DNA from: an uncultured Roseovarius sp.
Lineage (GTDB): Bacteria > Pseudomonadota > Alphaproteobacteria > Rhodobacterales > Rhodobacteraceae
DNA length: 64,000 nt
Assembly: GCA_947497295.1 (NCBI GenBank)
Contig: CANMFU010000001.1
Coordinates: forward strand, 558,001-622,000
Direction of reading: 5' to 3'
The position numbers were made by a program, and so were the translations under genes. How positions within the stretch are numbered: the stretch's first letter is position 1; every line of letters begins with the position of its first letter. Below are positions 55,155 through 63,939 of the stretch, piece after piece. The notes under the pieces are model-generated. The model was not told the DNA's origin and searched no databases. It worked only from the letters and a program-made list of their open reading frames with translations.

Positions 55155-55301
55155 ATGTCGAACGTTATCAAAGGTCTTATGGCTCTCGGTTTTGTTGCAG
55201 CAGTTGCAGCGTGCCAGCAGGCGCCCCAGGACGACTACGTTGTTGTCGAGCCGATCACAGCTGAGCCCGTCTCGACTGGCAAGTACGGCGGCAAGTACTA
55301 A
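55155..55301 (+). CDS. Small lipoprotein (48 aa)
   Basis: A short frame with a strong ribosome site (CAGGAGAATTCA before ATG 55155). The signal peptide MSNVIKGLMALGFVAAVAAC ends in a lipobox (VAAC, Cys20), so the mature lipoprotein is only about 29 residues: CQQAPQDDYVVVEP, then a Gly/Lys/Tyr-rich end GKYGGKY. It is followed by a perfect hairpin. Such entericidin-like small lipoproteins are often abundant and stress-related; the function here is unknown. Confidence 0.8.
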   Translation: MSNVIKGLMALGFVAAVAACQQAPQDDYVVVEPITAEPVSTGKYGGKY

Positions 55302-55325
55302 TCCGAACTTTCGGATACTGACAAC

Positions 55326-55349
55326 GAGGCAGGCCGCGAGGCCTGCCTC
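55326..55349 (+). terminator. Perfect hairpin after the small lipoprotein gene
   Basis: A 10-base stem (GAGGCAGGCC / GGCCTGCCTC) closed by a GCGA tetraloop, 24 bases after the lipoprotein stop. The tail is GGTTCC, so it may stabilise the mRNA 3' end as much as stop transcription. Confidence 0.6.
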
Positions 55350-55385
55350 GGTTCCGCAGCCGCGTCCCGTATCGGAGGGCGCAGC

Positions 55386-55745
55386 ATGATCAAGCATCGC
55401 GGATTTCCCGGCAGATTGCCGAGCACCGATTTCCAATTTACCATTCGCCGCGCAAACCCGAAGGGCGCAACGCCGCTGACCCGGCGAGAACGTTATGCTG
55501 ACCGCCGTTCGCCTGACCGGCGGGCTGATGCGGCGTTTGTAGCGGCCTTGTGGGAGAACTTTGGCGATCAGCCCTTCGAGCGCGGCAATCTGGATGCCGG
55601 ACGGCTGTCATGGCTCTTTGGTCGTGAAGTGTTGCCTGCGAGCGATCCGTTCGACCCCGCAGATTACGAGGCGCTGCTTGTGCTGGACGTTGATCTGGCG
55701 CGCCGCTCATTTCCGACGGCATTTGATCAGGAAGACGACGCATGA
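55386..55745 (+). CDS. Hypothetical protein (119 aa)
   Basis: A soluble protein starting MIKHRGFPGRLPSTDFQF, with an Arg-rich middle (RRERYADRRSPDRRADA) and an acidic C-terminal half (FERGNLDAGRLSWLFGREV, then DPADYEALLVLDVDLAR). GGAGGG lies just before the ATG. It has no membrane segment and no motif I recognise. It follows the small lipoprotein hairpin, in the direction of pccA. Confidence 0.6.
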   Translation: MIKHRGFPGRLPSTDFQFTIRRANPKGATPLTRRERYADRRSPDRRADAAFVAALWENFGDQPFERGNLDAGRLSWLFGREVLPASDPFDPADYEALLVLDVDLARRSFPTAFDQEDDA

Positions 55746-56130
55746 GCAATGCGGTGCATCATTGGGCGCTTTGCGCCACAAGCAGAATTCCGCCTGAGGC
55801 TGTGCGATCTGCGCGGAATGCAGCCGATAATTGTGTTCGGCAGGAAATATGCTTGGCGCAGCCAGGTTGCGGTGACAGCGTGGGAGCAGTAGTGGCGGGC
55901 CTTCCCCAAGGGTCCGGGGCACCTTGTCCACACCGTTACCCTTCCCCTCATGGGCGGCGTTGCGATTTTAATCGCACGCCGCCTCTTTTTTGTGCCGTAT
56001 CAACGGGATGGGGTGGCAGGCGGGACCCCGCCCATGCGCGGCTAACCGCCCTTTTGCCCTTTGACGGCGGCGTGATTTTGCCGTTCTATAGTGGGGCAAA
56101 ATACGCTCAGGATAATAGAGGCAATTCCCC
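55746..56130 (+). other. Intergenic stretch with one candidate 47-codon ORF
   Basis: A plus-strand frame at 55749-55892 encodes MRCIIGRFAPQAEFRLRLCD, then PIIVFGRKYAWRSQVAVTAW. It has a protein-like composition and starts 3 bases after the preceding stop, but no clear ribosome site. A longer frame from ATG 55742 overlaps the same DNA and looks less natural. The rest (55893-56130) has a hairpin-like GGCGTGCGA/TTGCGATTTTAATCGCAC palindrome near 55963-55980 and the promoter side of the next lipoprotein gene. Confidence 0.35.
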
Positions 56131-56352
56131 ATGCGCAGATTTATCGGAACACAACCCAAAGCTGTATACGCCATTTTGCTTCTCACGGCACTTGCCGCGT
56201 GCGGCGACACATTGGGCAAGCAGGCCCTTATCGGCGGCGGCGCCGGGTTGGGGACAGCGGCCGTATTGGACGGCAACCTTGCCGCTGGCGCGCTTGTCGG
56301 CGCGGCGGGCAACGTCGCTTATTGCCAGTCTTTCCCGGAACGCTGCAACTAA
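56131..56352 (+). CDS. Glycine-rich lipoprotein (73 aa)
   Basis: The signal peptide ends in the lipobox LAAC (Cys24) after AVYAILLLTALAA. The mature part has the glycine-zipper stretch ALIGGGAGLGTAAVLDGN and LAAGALVGAAGNVAYCQ, which can insert in or lie along a membrane, and ends SFPERCN. Two further Cys may pair. It resembles small Rhodobacteraceae outer-membrane lipoproteins of unknown role. A strong terminator follows, separating it from pccA. Confidence 0.75.
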   Translation: MRRFIGTQPKAVYAILLLTALAACGDTLGKQALIGGGAGLGTAAVLDGNLAAGALVGAAGNVAYCQSFPERCN

Positions 56353-56391
56353 CATCAGGCGCCCTCGGGGCGCGCACAACTTTCACATTGG

Positions 56392-56428
56392 GACCATCCG
56401 TGCCGTTCGGCTCGGATGGTCTTTGTCG
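56392..56428 (+). terminator. Rho-independent terminator before pccA
   Basis: A perfect 9-base stem (GACCATCCG / CGGATGGTC) with a 12-base loop followed by TTTGTCGTTTT, 40 bases after the lipoprotein stop. A second small GC hairpin (GCGCCC / GGGCGC) lies just upstream. pccA therefore probably has its own promoter within the next 50 bases, or relies on partial read-through. Confidence 0.75.
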
Positions 56429-56479
56429 TTTTCGGCCCCGGCGCTGCGGCGCGGGGCAAGCATTTAGAGGGGACACGCC

Positions 56480-58480
56480 ATGTTCAAGAAGATCCTGATC
56501 GCCAACCGGGGCGAGATTGCCTGCCGCGTCATCAAAACCGCGCGCGCCATGGGCATCCAAACCGTTGCGATCTATTCAGACGCTGACCGGAATGCGCTGC
56601 ATGTGCGTATGGCCGATGAGGCGATACATATCGGCCCGTCCCCCGCCAACGAATCCTACATCGTTATCGACAAGGTGATGGATGCCATCCGCAAGACCGG
56701 CGCCGAGGCGGTCCATCCCGGCTATGGCTTCCTGTCGGAAAACGCCAAATTCGCCGAGGCGCTAGAGGCTGCTGGGGTCGCATTCATCGGGCCACCGAAG
56801 ACGGCCATCGAGGCGATGGGTGACAAGATTACCTCCAAGAAGCTGGCGCAGGAGGCCGGCGTGTCGACCGTGCCCGGCTACATGGGGCTGATTGAGGATG
56901 CAGAGGACGCCGTCAAGATCTCGAACGAGGTCGGTTATCCGGTGATGATCAAGGCCAGCGCTGGCGGCGGCGGCAAGGGGATGCGCATCGCATGGAACGA
57001 TGACGAGGCGCGTGAAGGCTTCCAAAGCTCGAAAAACGAGGCGGCCAGCAGTTTCGGCGATGACAGGCTATTTATCGAAAAGTTCGTGACGCAGCCGCGC
57101 CATATCGAAATTCAGGTTCTTTGTGACAGCCATGGCAACGGCATCTATCTGGGCGAGCGGGAATGTTCGATTCAGCGTCGCAACCAGAAGGTCATCGAAG
57201 AGGCGCCCAGCCCATTTTTGGACGAAGAAACCCGCAAAGCAATGGGCGAACAGGCCGTCGCGCTGGCGCAGGCCGTGGACTATACCAGCGCAGGCACGGT
57301 GGAGTTTATCGTCGATGGCGACCGGAATTTCTACTTCCTCGAGATGAACACCCGTCTTCAGGTGGAACATCCGGTGACTGAACTGATCACCGGCGTCGAT
57401 CTGGTAGAACAGATGATCCGCATCGCCAACGGCGAGGCGCTGACGATGACCCAGGATGACGTCAAGCTGAACGGCTGGGCGATGGAATGTCGTTTGTACG
57501 CCGAAGATCCCTATCGCAATTTCCTGCCATCGATCGGCCGTCTGACCCGCTACCGTCCGCCAGAGGAGGTCAGCGTCGAGGGCGCCATCGTGCGCAACGA
57601 TACGGGCGTTTATGAGGGCGGCGAGATCAGCATGTATTACGATCCGATGATCGCCAAGCTGTGCACTTGGGCTCCGGACCGTATGGCATCGATTGAAGGT
57701 ATGCGCGCGGCGCTCGACAGTTTCGAGGTCGAGGGGATCGGGCATAACCTGCCGTTCCTGTCGGCGGTCATGGACCACCCCAAGTTTGTGACGGGCAATT
57801 TCACCACCGCCTTCATTGCCGAAGAATACCCCGACGGGTTTGAAGGCGCTGAACTGGACGAGCAGTCGCTGCGCCGCATCGCCGCGTCCTGCGCCGCCAT
57901 GCACCGCGTCGCAGAAATCCGCCGGACCCGCGTTTCGGGCCGCATGGACAACCACGAACGCAAGGTGGGCGATGATTGGAACGTAGCTCTCAATGGCCGC
58001 AGCTATGACGTCACCATCGCGGCGCGGCGCGGCGGGGCGACGGTAACCTTTGCCGATGGCGGCGCCGTTGAGGTGGCATCGGACTGGACACCGGGCAACC
58101 ATCTGGCGCGACTGGACGTGGACGGATCGCCACTGGTTCTGAAGGTCGGTAAGGTGTCGGGGGGCTTTCGCATCCGCAGTCGGGGCGCGGATCTGAAGGT
58201 GCATGTGCGCACGCCGCGTCAGGCCGAACTGGCGCAGCGCATGCCCGAAAAACTGCCGCCTGATACGTCCAAGCTGCTGCTATGCCCGATGCCCGGCCTG
58301 ATTGTGAAGATCAACGTCGAGATCGGCGACGAAGTGCAGGAGGGGCAGGCGCTGTGCACAGTCGAGGCGATGAAGATGGAGAATATTCTGCGCGCGGAAA
58401 AACGCGCCGTGGTCACAGCCATCAATGCCGGACCGGGCGACAGTCTGGCCGTTGACGAAGTGATCATGGAATTCGAGTGA
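56480..58480 (+). CDS. pccA: Propionyl-CoA carboxylase, alpha subunit (biotin carboxylase)
   Basis: A 666-residue subunit that carboxylates its own biotin with bicarbonate and ATP. Biotin carboxylase covers about residues 1-445 (KILIANRGEIACRVI, KASAGGGGKGMRIAW, FLEMNTRLQVEHPVTELITG), then the BT linker domain, then the biotin carrier with Lys632 in VEAMKMENIL. AGGGGA precedes the ATG. Partner of PccB upstream. It is followed by a lipoprotein gene 4 bases after the stop, likely in one operon. Confidence 0.96.
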   Translation: MFKKILIANRGEIACRVIKTARAMGIQTVAIYSDADRNALHVRMADEAIHIGPSPANESYIVIDKVMDAIRKTGAEAVHPGYGFLSENAKFAEALEAAGVAFIGPPKTAIEAMGDKITSKKLAQEAGVSTVPGYMGLIEDAEDAVKISNEVGYPVMIKASAGGGGKGMRIAWNDDEAREGFQSSKNEAASSFGDDRLFIEKFVTQPRHIEIQVLCDSHGNGIYLGERECSIQRRNQKVIEEAPSPFLDEETRKAMGEQAVALAQAVDYTSAGTVEFIVDGDRNFYFLEMNTRLQVEHPVTELITGVDLVEQMIRIANGEALTMTQDDVKLNGWAMECRLYAEDPYRNFLPSIGRLTRYRPPEEVSVEGAIVRNDTGVYEGGEISMYYDPMIAKLCTWAPDRMASIEGMRAALDSFEVEGIGHNLPFLSAVMDHPKFVTGNFTTAFIAEEYPDGFEGAELDEQSLRRIAASCAAMHRVAEIRRTRVSGRMDNHERKVGDDWNVALNGRSYDVTIAARRGGATVTFADGGAVEVASDWTPGNHLARLDVDGSPLVLKVGKVSGGFRIRSRGADLKVHVRTPRQAELAQRMPEKLPPDTSKLLLCPMPGLIVKINVEIGDEVQEGQALCTVEAMKMENILRAEKRAVVTAINAGPGDSLAVDEVIMEFE

Positions 58481-58484
58481 TCTG

Positions 58485-59036
58485 ATGACGTGTACGCATC
58501 TCATTCCTGCGGGCAACGCTCCGCACCGGCTGCGCGCGCTTTGGCGCGTCGGTGCACTGTGCGCCGCGATGCTGACGCTAGCGGGATGCAAGCGTACCGA
58601 TGAGGCTGAATTGCGTGATCTATTGGCGGGATGGGTGCCATTGGGCGAGACGGTCTCGTTCAGCGCCACGCGCGGTTGCGCGGCTGGCCTTTTTCAACTG
58701 GTCGGCCCGAGCATCGCGTCCCGCATGCGCATCGCGGGCAGCGTGCGCGAAGCAGCGATAATCCTGAAATCTCATGATCAGATTGCGATTATCTCGCCCC
58801 GCCTGACGCCTGATCAGGCCTTACTGCAATTGGTTGAGGTCGACCGTAGCGCTGGCATGAAGATGCGCATGGCGGGGCTTGAGGGGCGGGCCTGTATGGA
58901 CCGTGCCGCCGAGGCTGCCTTTGCCGCTGCGTTGGTCAATCCTGCGGCAACATTGCTCATGGATCGCCGCACCGGCGTGCTGGCCCTGATGGATGCCGAA
59001 GATGGCATGTTGATTGCTGCAATGGGGTCAGAATAA
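58485..59036 (+). CDS. Putative lipoprotein downstream of pccA (183 aa)
   Basis: The N-terminus has a long Arg-rich start, then GALCAAMLTLAGC, a lipobox with Cys35. The mature domain (LRDLLAGWVPLGETVSFSA... then AALVNPAATLLMDRRTGVLALMDAEDGMLIAAMG) has no motif I know. It starts 4 bases after the pccA stop and so is co-transcribed with it. The co-location suggests a roseobacter-specific gene order rather than a catalytic link. Confidence 0.65.
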   Translation: MTCTHLIPAGNAPHRLRALWRVGALCAAMLTLAGCKRTDEAELRDLLAGWVPLGETVSFSATRGCAAGLFQLVGPSIASRMRIAGSVREAAIILKSHDQIAIISPRLTPDQALLQLVEVDRSAGMKMRMAGLEGRACMDRAAEAAFAAALVNPAATLLMDRRTGVLALMDAEDGMLIAAMGSE

Positions 59037-59049
59037 TGCGCGCCGCGCC

Positions 59050-59544
59050 CTATGATGCGCTGCCGGTGCCGGTCGTTTTGTCGACGCCGGGGGCCGCGCG
59101 GCGCTCGTCGATCTCTTGCTGGCGCATCGGCAGCTTGTCGATGGTGCGGCTGATTTCGCGCACGTCCCATGGCGCCGGTTTGCGCAGGTATATGGTTCCG
59201 TCCTTGACCATCAGCACCAGCATGAAGCCGCGCGGATGCAGTCGTTCGCGCAGCGGGCCACGTGCGGCGGGATCGGTATCGGTCAGCACGATGACATCGC
59301 GTTCGGCCAATTCATCGCTCCGCGCGGTCAGCAGTTCCATCTGCTGCACAAAGCGCGGATCATTCGGGCTATCGGCAAAGATGACCAATGGCCGATTTAT
59401 CCATAGAAATTGTTTTAAATCCACACCAGTAGCATCGACGAAGATCGATGGTGCTGCCGTATCGGTCAAGCTGCCAGTCGCCTCCTGTGCCATCATCGGA
59501 GGGGCGAAAAGGCAAGCGAAAACAAGGGTAAAAATAGGTTTCAT
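59050..59544 (-). CDS. DUF4174 secreted protein
   Basis: A 164-residue protein with a signal peptide (MKPIFTLVFACLFAPPMMAQ), start ATG 59544. The DUF4174 domain has LKQFLWINRPLVIFADSPNDPRF, then ERDVIVLTDTDP and GFMLVLMVKDGTIYLRKPAPWDVREI. The fold is thioredoxin-like, without the CxxC pair. The end (DKLPMRQQEI) is conserved. It runs opposite to the pcc genes and is convergent with the lipoprotein gene (13-base gap). Function unknown. Confidence 0.8.
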   Translation of the reverse strand: MKPIFTLVFACLFAPPMMAQEATGSLTDTAAPSIFVDATGVDLKQFLWINRPLVIFADSPNDPRFVQQMELLTARSDELAERDVIVLTDTDPAARGPLRERLHPRGFMLVLMVKDGTIYLRKPAPWDVREISRTIDKLPMRQQEIDERRAAPGVDKTTGTGSAS

Positions 59545-59750
59545 GGGCGCTCCTGTTACCCAAGATATAGGCATATCGGGCGCGATTGCGATGCAAAAAG
59601 AGCAGTGCGGGCCTCAAAATTCGATGCAGGGCGGGTTTGCCGCACCGAAAGCGAAGTTAATCGCATGGTCAATTCTTTGCGCTAGGGCTGTTTATGACCC
59701 CCGGAATGGCGGGTGGCACCGGACCAGACCAGCGAAAGGCTTTACAGCTC

Positions 59751-60707
59751 ATGGACATTACCCTGCATCTTGGGGCGCATCGCAGCGCCTCGACCAGCTT
59801 TCAGTACTACATGCGCAAGAATCTCGCGCGATTAGCGGCGTCCGGCACCGGATTCTGGGGCCCGCAGCAAATGCGCAAGGGATTGATGGAGGGGGTCGTT
59901 TTCCCGCGTCCTGGCCCTGCGCCGGCCGAGCGACAGTTTCGACGGGCGCGCGGGCGTATCTTGCTACAGATTGCCAAGCTCGAGGAGGCCGGAATCGATC
60001 GATTGGTGATCTCGGACGAAAATATGATCGGCGCGCCGCGCGATTGTCTGCGGAACATGCGTCTGTATCCTGCAATCGGCGAACGGATGGCGCGCCACAG
60101 CGCAGCTTTCGGCCCCTCGGTGACCTGTGCCGTTCTGTCGATCCGCGCGCAGGATGCGTGGTGGCGGTCAACCATCGCGTTCGGGGTAGAGCGCGGCGCC
60201 CGTGTGCCCACCCAGACCGAGCTGGCGCATATCGCCGCCGGAATACGCAGCTGGCGCGACGTGATCACCGATCTGGCCTGTGCGCTGCCGCAGGCTCGAT
60301 TGCTGATCATGCCTCACGAATGTTTCGCGGCCTTGCCCGAACGGCGTCTGGCGGTGATGCTGGACCGCGAGGAGGTTCCGCAGGCGCATGCGCGCGAATG
60401 GCTGAACCGGTCGCCGGATCTGCCTTCTCTGCGGGCCACGCTGATTGGCCGTGGCAGCGATCCGGGGGCGCTTCCACCGGGCGACGGGCCGTGGCAGCCG
60501 TTTTCAACGGCCGAACGCGCCGCGATGCGCGAGGCCTATGCCGATGATTTGTTCTGGCTGCGCGCAGGTGCAGACGGGCTGGCAACACTGATAGAGGAAC
60601 CGGGATTGGATCAGGCGGGGCAAACACCGCAGGTCTTGGCCCAGACAAGAGGACAAACATATGACGAAGAAGGCGCAAGACGAGTGGCGCAAGCTGGCCG
60701 AAGGTGA
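59751..60707 (+). CDS. Sulfotransferase-like P-loop protein
   Basis: A 318-residue protein, start ATG 59751 ([20 protein letters not shown]). [14 protein letters not shown] is the 5'-phosphosulfate loop seen in sulfotransferases (HxGxxKTGT-type). [11 protein letters not shown] and a later [16 protein letters not shown] fit the 3'-phosphate contact region. No membrane segment. A transfer of sulfate to a sugar or lipid is possible, but sequence similarity is weak. It overlaps the start of the methylmalonyl-CoA mutase gene by 47 bases, so the two are expressed together. Confidence 0.55.
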   Translation: MDITLHLGAHRSASTSFQYYMRKNLARLAASGTGFWGPQQMRKGLMEGVVFPRPGPAPAERQFRRARGRILLQIAKLEEAGIDRLVISDENMIGAPRDCLRNMRLYPAIGERMARHSAAFGPSVTCAVLSIRAQDAWWRSTIAFGVERGARVPTQTELAHIAAGIRSWRDVITDLACALPQARLLIMPHECFAALPERRLAVMLDREEVPQAHAREWLNRSPDLPSLRATLIGRGSDPGALPPGDGPWQPFSTAERAAMREAYADDLFWLRAGADGLATLIEEPGLDQAGQTPQVLAQTRGQTYDEEGARRVAQAGRR

Positions 60708-62793
60708 GCTGCGCGGACGGCCGCTGGAGGATTTGACTTGGCACACGATTGAGGGCATCGACGTCAAGCCGCTCTATACCGAAGAAGACGTGGCCGGGCT
60801 GGACCATTTGGGGACCATCCCTGGTGCCGTACCCTTTACCCGCGGGGTAAAGGCAACAATGTATGCAGGGCGACCATGGACAATTCGGCAGTATGCCGGA
60901 TTTTCGACAGCAGAGGAATCAAACGCATTTTACCGCCGCAATCTGGCGGCTGGCCAGCAAGGCGTGTCGGTAGCCTTCGATTTGGCGACGCATCGCGGAT
61001 ACGACAGCGACCATCCACGGGTTGAGGGTGATGTTGGCAAAGCCGGCGTTGCTATTGATTCCGTTGAGGATATGAAGATCCTCTTTGATCAGATCCCGCT
61101 GGATCAGGTCAGCGTGTCGATGACGATGAACGGCGCCGTGATTCCGATCCTTGCCAGTTTTATCGTTGCGGGCGAGGAGCAGGGGCACGACAAATCGGTT
61201 CTGTCCGGCACCATTCAGAATGATATTCTGAAGGAGTTCATGGTGCGCAACACTTACATCTACCCGCCCCAGCCCAGCATGCGGATCATCAGCGACATTA
61301 TCGAATACACCTCGGACGGCATGCCGAAATTCAACTCGATCTCGATTTCCGGCTATCACATGCAGGAGGCCGGCGCCAACTTGGTACAAGAGTTGGCTTT
61401 CACTCTGGCAGACGGGCGCGAATATGTGCGCGCCGCGATCGAGGCGGGGATGGATGTCGACAAATTCGCCGGGCGGCTGAGTTTCTTCTTTGCCATCGGA
61501 ATGAACTTCTTCATGGAAGCGGCCAAGCTGCGCGCGGCGCGTCTGCTGTGGCACAAGATCATGACAGAATTCGGCGCGAAAAGCGACCGCTCGAAAATGC
61601 TGCGCACCCATTGTCAGACCTCGGGCGTCAGCCTTCAGGAACAAGATCCTTATAACAACGTCGTGCGCACGGCCTATGAGGCGATGAGTGCGGTTTTGGG
61701 CGGCACGCAATCGCTGCACACCAACGCGCTGGACGAGGCGATGGCACTGCCGACTGAATTCAGCGCGCGCATTGCCCGGAACACCCAGCTGATACTGCAG
61801 GAAGAAACCGGCGTGACAGCCGTCGTCGATCCGCTGGCGGGCAGTTATTACGTCGAGAGCCTGACTGCCGAGCTGGCAGAAAAGGCGTGGGAATTGATCG
61901 AGGAAGTCGAGGAGATGGGCGGCATGACCAAGGCGGTCGCCAGCGGCATGCCCAAGCTGCGGATCGAGGAATCGGCTGCAACGCGGCAGGCGATGATCGA
62001 CCGCGGCACTGAAGTGATCGTCGGCGTCAACAAGTATCGCCGCGAGAGCGAGGATCCGATTGACCTGCTCGATATCGACAATTCGGCCGTCCGGGACAGT
62101 CAGATCGCCCGCTTGAAACAGATCCGCGCCAGCCGCGACGAAGCGGCCTGCACCAAGGCGCTGGATGAGCTTGAACGCCGCGCGCGGGACGGTGGAAATC
62201 TGCTGGAAGCAGCGGTCGAGGCGGCGCGCGCACGCGCCTCTGTAGGAGAGATATCGATGAGCATGGAAAAGGTATTCGGTCGTCATCGTGCCGAGGTCAA
62301 GACATTGGCGGGCGTCTATGGCGCGGCCTATGAGGGCGATGAAGGTTTTGCGGCGATTCAGAAATCGGTCGAGGATTTTGCCGAAGAGGAGGGCCGCCGT
62401 CCCCGGATGCTGGTCGTCAAGATGGGGCAGGATGGACATGACCGGGGCGCCAAGGTGATTGCGACCGCCTTTGCCGATATCGGCTTTGACGTTGACGTCG
62501 GTCCGCTGTTTCAAACACCGGAGGAGGCGGCGCAGGATGCCGTCGACAATGACGTGCATGTCATTGGCATTTCCAGTCAGGCCGCCGGGCACAAGACGCT
62601 GGCGCCCAAGCTGGTGGAAGCGCTGCGTGAGAAGGGGGCAGGTGATATTCTGGTCATTTGCGGCGGAGTGATACCGCAGCAGGATTATAAATTCCTCAAG
62701 GATGCGGGGGTAAAGGCGATATTTGGTCCAGGCACGAACATTCCGGACGCGGCGCAGGATATCCTGAAGATGATCCGCGAGACGCGGAGCTAG
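60661..62793 (+). CDS. scpA: Methylmalonyl-CoA mutase
   Basis: A 710-residue B12-dependent mutase that turns (R)-methylmalonyl-CoA into succinyl-CoA. ATG 60661 lies inside the end of the previous gene. The TIM-barrel substrate domain (about residues 40-550) has [34 protein letters not shown], residues 64-97, and [18 protein letters not shown]. The C-terminal cobalamin domain has DGHDRG with the B12-ligating His593, then [16 protein letters not shown] and GGVIPQQD. It is a single-chain homodimer type. It completes the propionyl-CoA route begun by pccA/pccB. No epimerase gene is in the window. Confidence 0.96.
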   Translation: MTKKAQDEWRKLAEGELRGRPLEDLTWHTIEGIDVKPLYTEEDVAGLDHLGTIPGAVPFTRGVKATMYAGRPWTIRQYAGFSTAEESNAFYRRNLAAGQQGVSVAFDLATHRGYDSDHPRVEGDVGKAGVAIDSVEDMKILFDQIPLDQVSVSMTMNGAVIPILASFIVAGEEQGHDKSVLSGTIQNDILKEFMVRNTYIYPPQPSMRIISDIIEYTSDGMPKFNSISISGYHMQEAGANLVQELAFTLADGREYVRAAIEAGMDVDKFAGRLSFFFAIGMNFFMEAAKLRAARLLWHKIMTEFGAKSDRSKMLRTHCQTSGVSLQEQDPYNNVVRTAYEAMSAVLGGTQSLHTNALDEAMALPTEFSARIARNTQLILQEETGVTAVVDPLAGSYYVESLTAELAEKAWELIEEVEEMGGMTKAVASGMPKLRIEESAATRQAMIDRGTEVIVGVNKYRRESEDPIDLLDIDNSAVRDSQIARLKQIRASRDEAACTKALDELERRARDGGNLLEAAVEAARARASVGEISMSMEKVFGRHRAEVKTLAGVYGAAYEGDEGFAAIQKSVEDFAEEEGRRPRMLVVKMGQDGHDRGAKVIATAFADIGFDVDVGPLFQTPEEAAQDAVDNDVHVIGISSQAAGHKTLAPKLVEALREKGAGDILVICGGVIPQQDYKFLKDAGVKAIFGPGTNIPDAAQDILKMIRETRS

Positions 62794-62993
62794 GAGATCC
62801 GCGTTGCTGATGGGGCCGTGTAAACAGGCGGCCTCATGCTGCAAATTCGGTGATTGTTGGGCGTCGGATCAATATCCGGCGCCCCTATTTCACAGGGCAT
62901 ACCAGGCGCGTCTGGTCCATCCAAAGAAATGCCTGCCGCTTTGAGCGTGTCTGATTGCTGAGCTATACATCACACTGCTTTGCAAAGTGATTT

Positions 62994-63069
62994 TGGTGGC
63001 GTGAGGTGGATTTGAACCACCGACCTAACGATTATGAGTCGTTTGCTCTAACCCCTGAGCTACCACGCC
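62994..63069 (-). tRNA. tRNA with CAT anticodon (Met, or Ile2)
   Basis: A 76-base cloverleaf on the minus strand: acceptor GGCGTGG / TCACGCC (one G-T pair), D arm GCTCAGGGGTTAGAGC, anticodon loop CTCATAA, T arm GGTTCAAATCC, encoded CCA. The anticodon is CAT. Elongator Met is most likely. An Ile2 with lysidine-modified C34 shares the ACGACTCATAATCG anticodon arm, so that reading is open. It is not the initiator, because the first pair is G-C. Confidence 0.9.
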
Positions 63070-63252
63070 TTGGGCGCGTGGCTATGGCAGCAGCGCCCGC
63101 CCGTCAAGACGGAAAACGGCTTGAGCGCGTGGGAAAATGACATTCATGGCCGGACCAACGATCTGTTGTTTCGCGGCTCGTCGAAAACTGCAACCATCGC
63201 GGGGCCAGACAATGCGCCGGGTGTTGCGCATCGCCGGAAAAGGACCTGGAAC

Positions 63253-63864
63253 ATGATGGAGCTTGATCACATTGCGATTGCCGCCACCGATCTGGATCAA
63301 GGGGCGGACTGGGTTCAACGCAGCTTGGGCATCAGGCCCGAACCGGGTGGACGGCATGCGCATTTTGGCACGCATAACTGCCTGCTGGGGCTGGAGGACG
63401 GGCTGTATTTGGAGGTGATCGCGATTGACCCGGAAGCGCCGCCACCGGGCCAAGCGCGCTGGTTCGATCTGGACCGTTTCAGTGGCGCACCGCGTATCAG
63501 CAACTGGATCTGCCGCACCGATGATCTGGAGGGTGCGCAGGCTGCGCTGCCGGGAATTGGCGCTCAGGTGCGGCTGGAAAGGGGCGATCTGCGTTGGCGC
63601 ATGGCGGTGCCTGCGGATGGGCAACTGCCGTTTGACGATAGCCACCCAGCCGTGATGCGGTGGGATTGCACGCGACACCCGGCGGCATCGTTGCCGGTCA
63701 CGGGGATTGCGCTACGGCAGTTGGTTGTTCGTCATCCCGAAGCAAATGAACTGCGCGCGCGTCTCGCCGGGAGACTGGCTGATGATCGGGTGCTTTTTGA
63801 GACCGGGCCTGCTGGTTTGCGGGCCGAATTCGACACGTCGGAGGGACCGCGCATTCTGGAGTGA
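63253..63864 (+). CDS. VOC (glyoxalase-like) family protein
   Basis: A 203-residue protein, start ATG 63253 (MMELDHIAIAATDLDQGADW) after AAAAGGACC. It begins with the VOC beta-strand pattern DHIAIAATDLDQGADWVQRSLG, and has HFGTHNCLLGLEDGLYLEVIAID, the glyoxalase_3-like core. Metal ligands typical of the family (His7, Glu near 60) are present in position. Substrate unknown. It stands alone between the tRNA and the DjlA-like gene. Confidence 0.8.
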   Translation: MMELDHIAIAATDLDQGADWVQRSLGIRPEPGGRHAHFGTHNCLLGLEDGLYLEVIAIDPEAPPPGQARWFDLDRFSGAPRISNWICRTDDLEGAQAALPGIGAQVRLERGDLRWRMAVPADGQLPFDDSHPAVMRWDCTRHPAASLPVTGIALRQLVVRHPEANELRARLAGRLADDRVLFETGPAGLRAEFDTSEGPRILE

Positions 63865-63939
63865 ATTGGCGCCATTCTTTTGTGAAAATCTTGGACAGAT
63901 CGCGCTGACACTGTCGGCGAAAGGCACTAGGATCGCGCC

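Noticed and set aside
55742..56467. Plus-strand frame of about 241 codons before pccA
   Set aside because: It overlaps a clear lipoprotein gene in another frame and a terminator, and its composition is not protein-like.
60919..62844. Open frame of about 641 codons on the minus strand opposite methylmalonyl-CoA mutase
   Set aside because: Antisense shadow of a strongly conserved gene. Its composition (many Arg, His, Gln) is typical of reverse-strand GC-rich frames.
62971..62990. TTTGCAAA next to the CAT tRNA as another PccR-type site
   Set aside because: It lies beyond the 3' end of the tRNA and after the mutase gene, within a small CACT/AGTG hairpin. A terminator part or chance is more likely.
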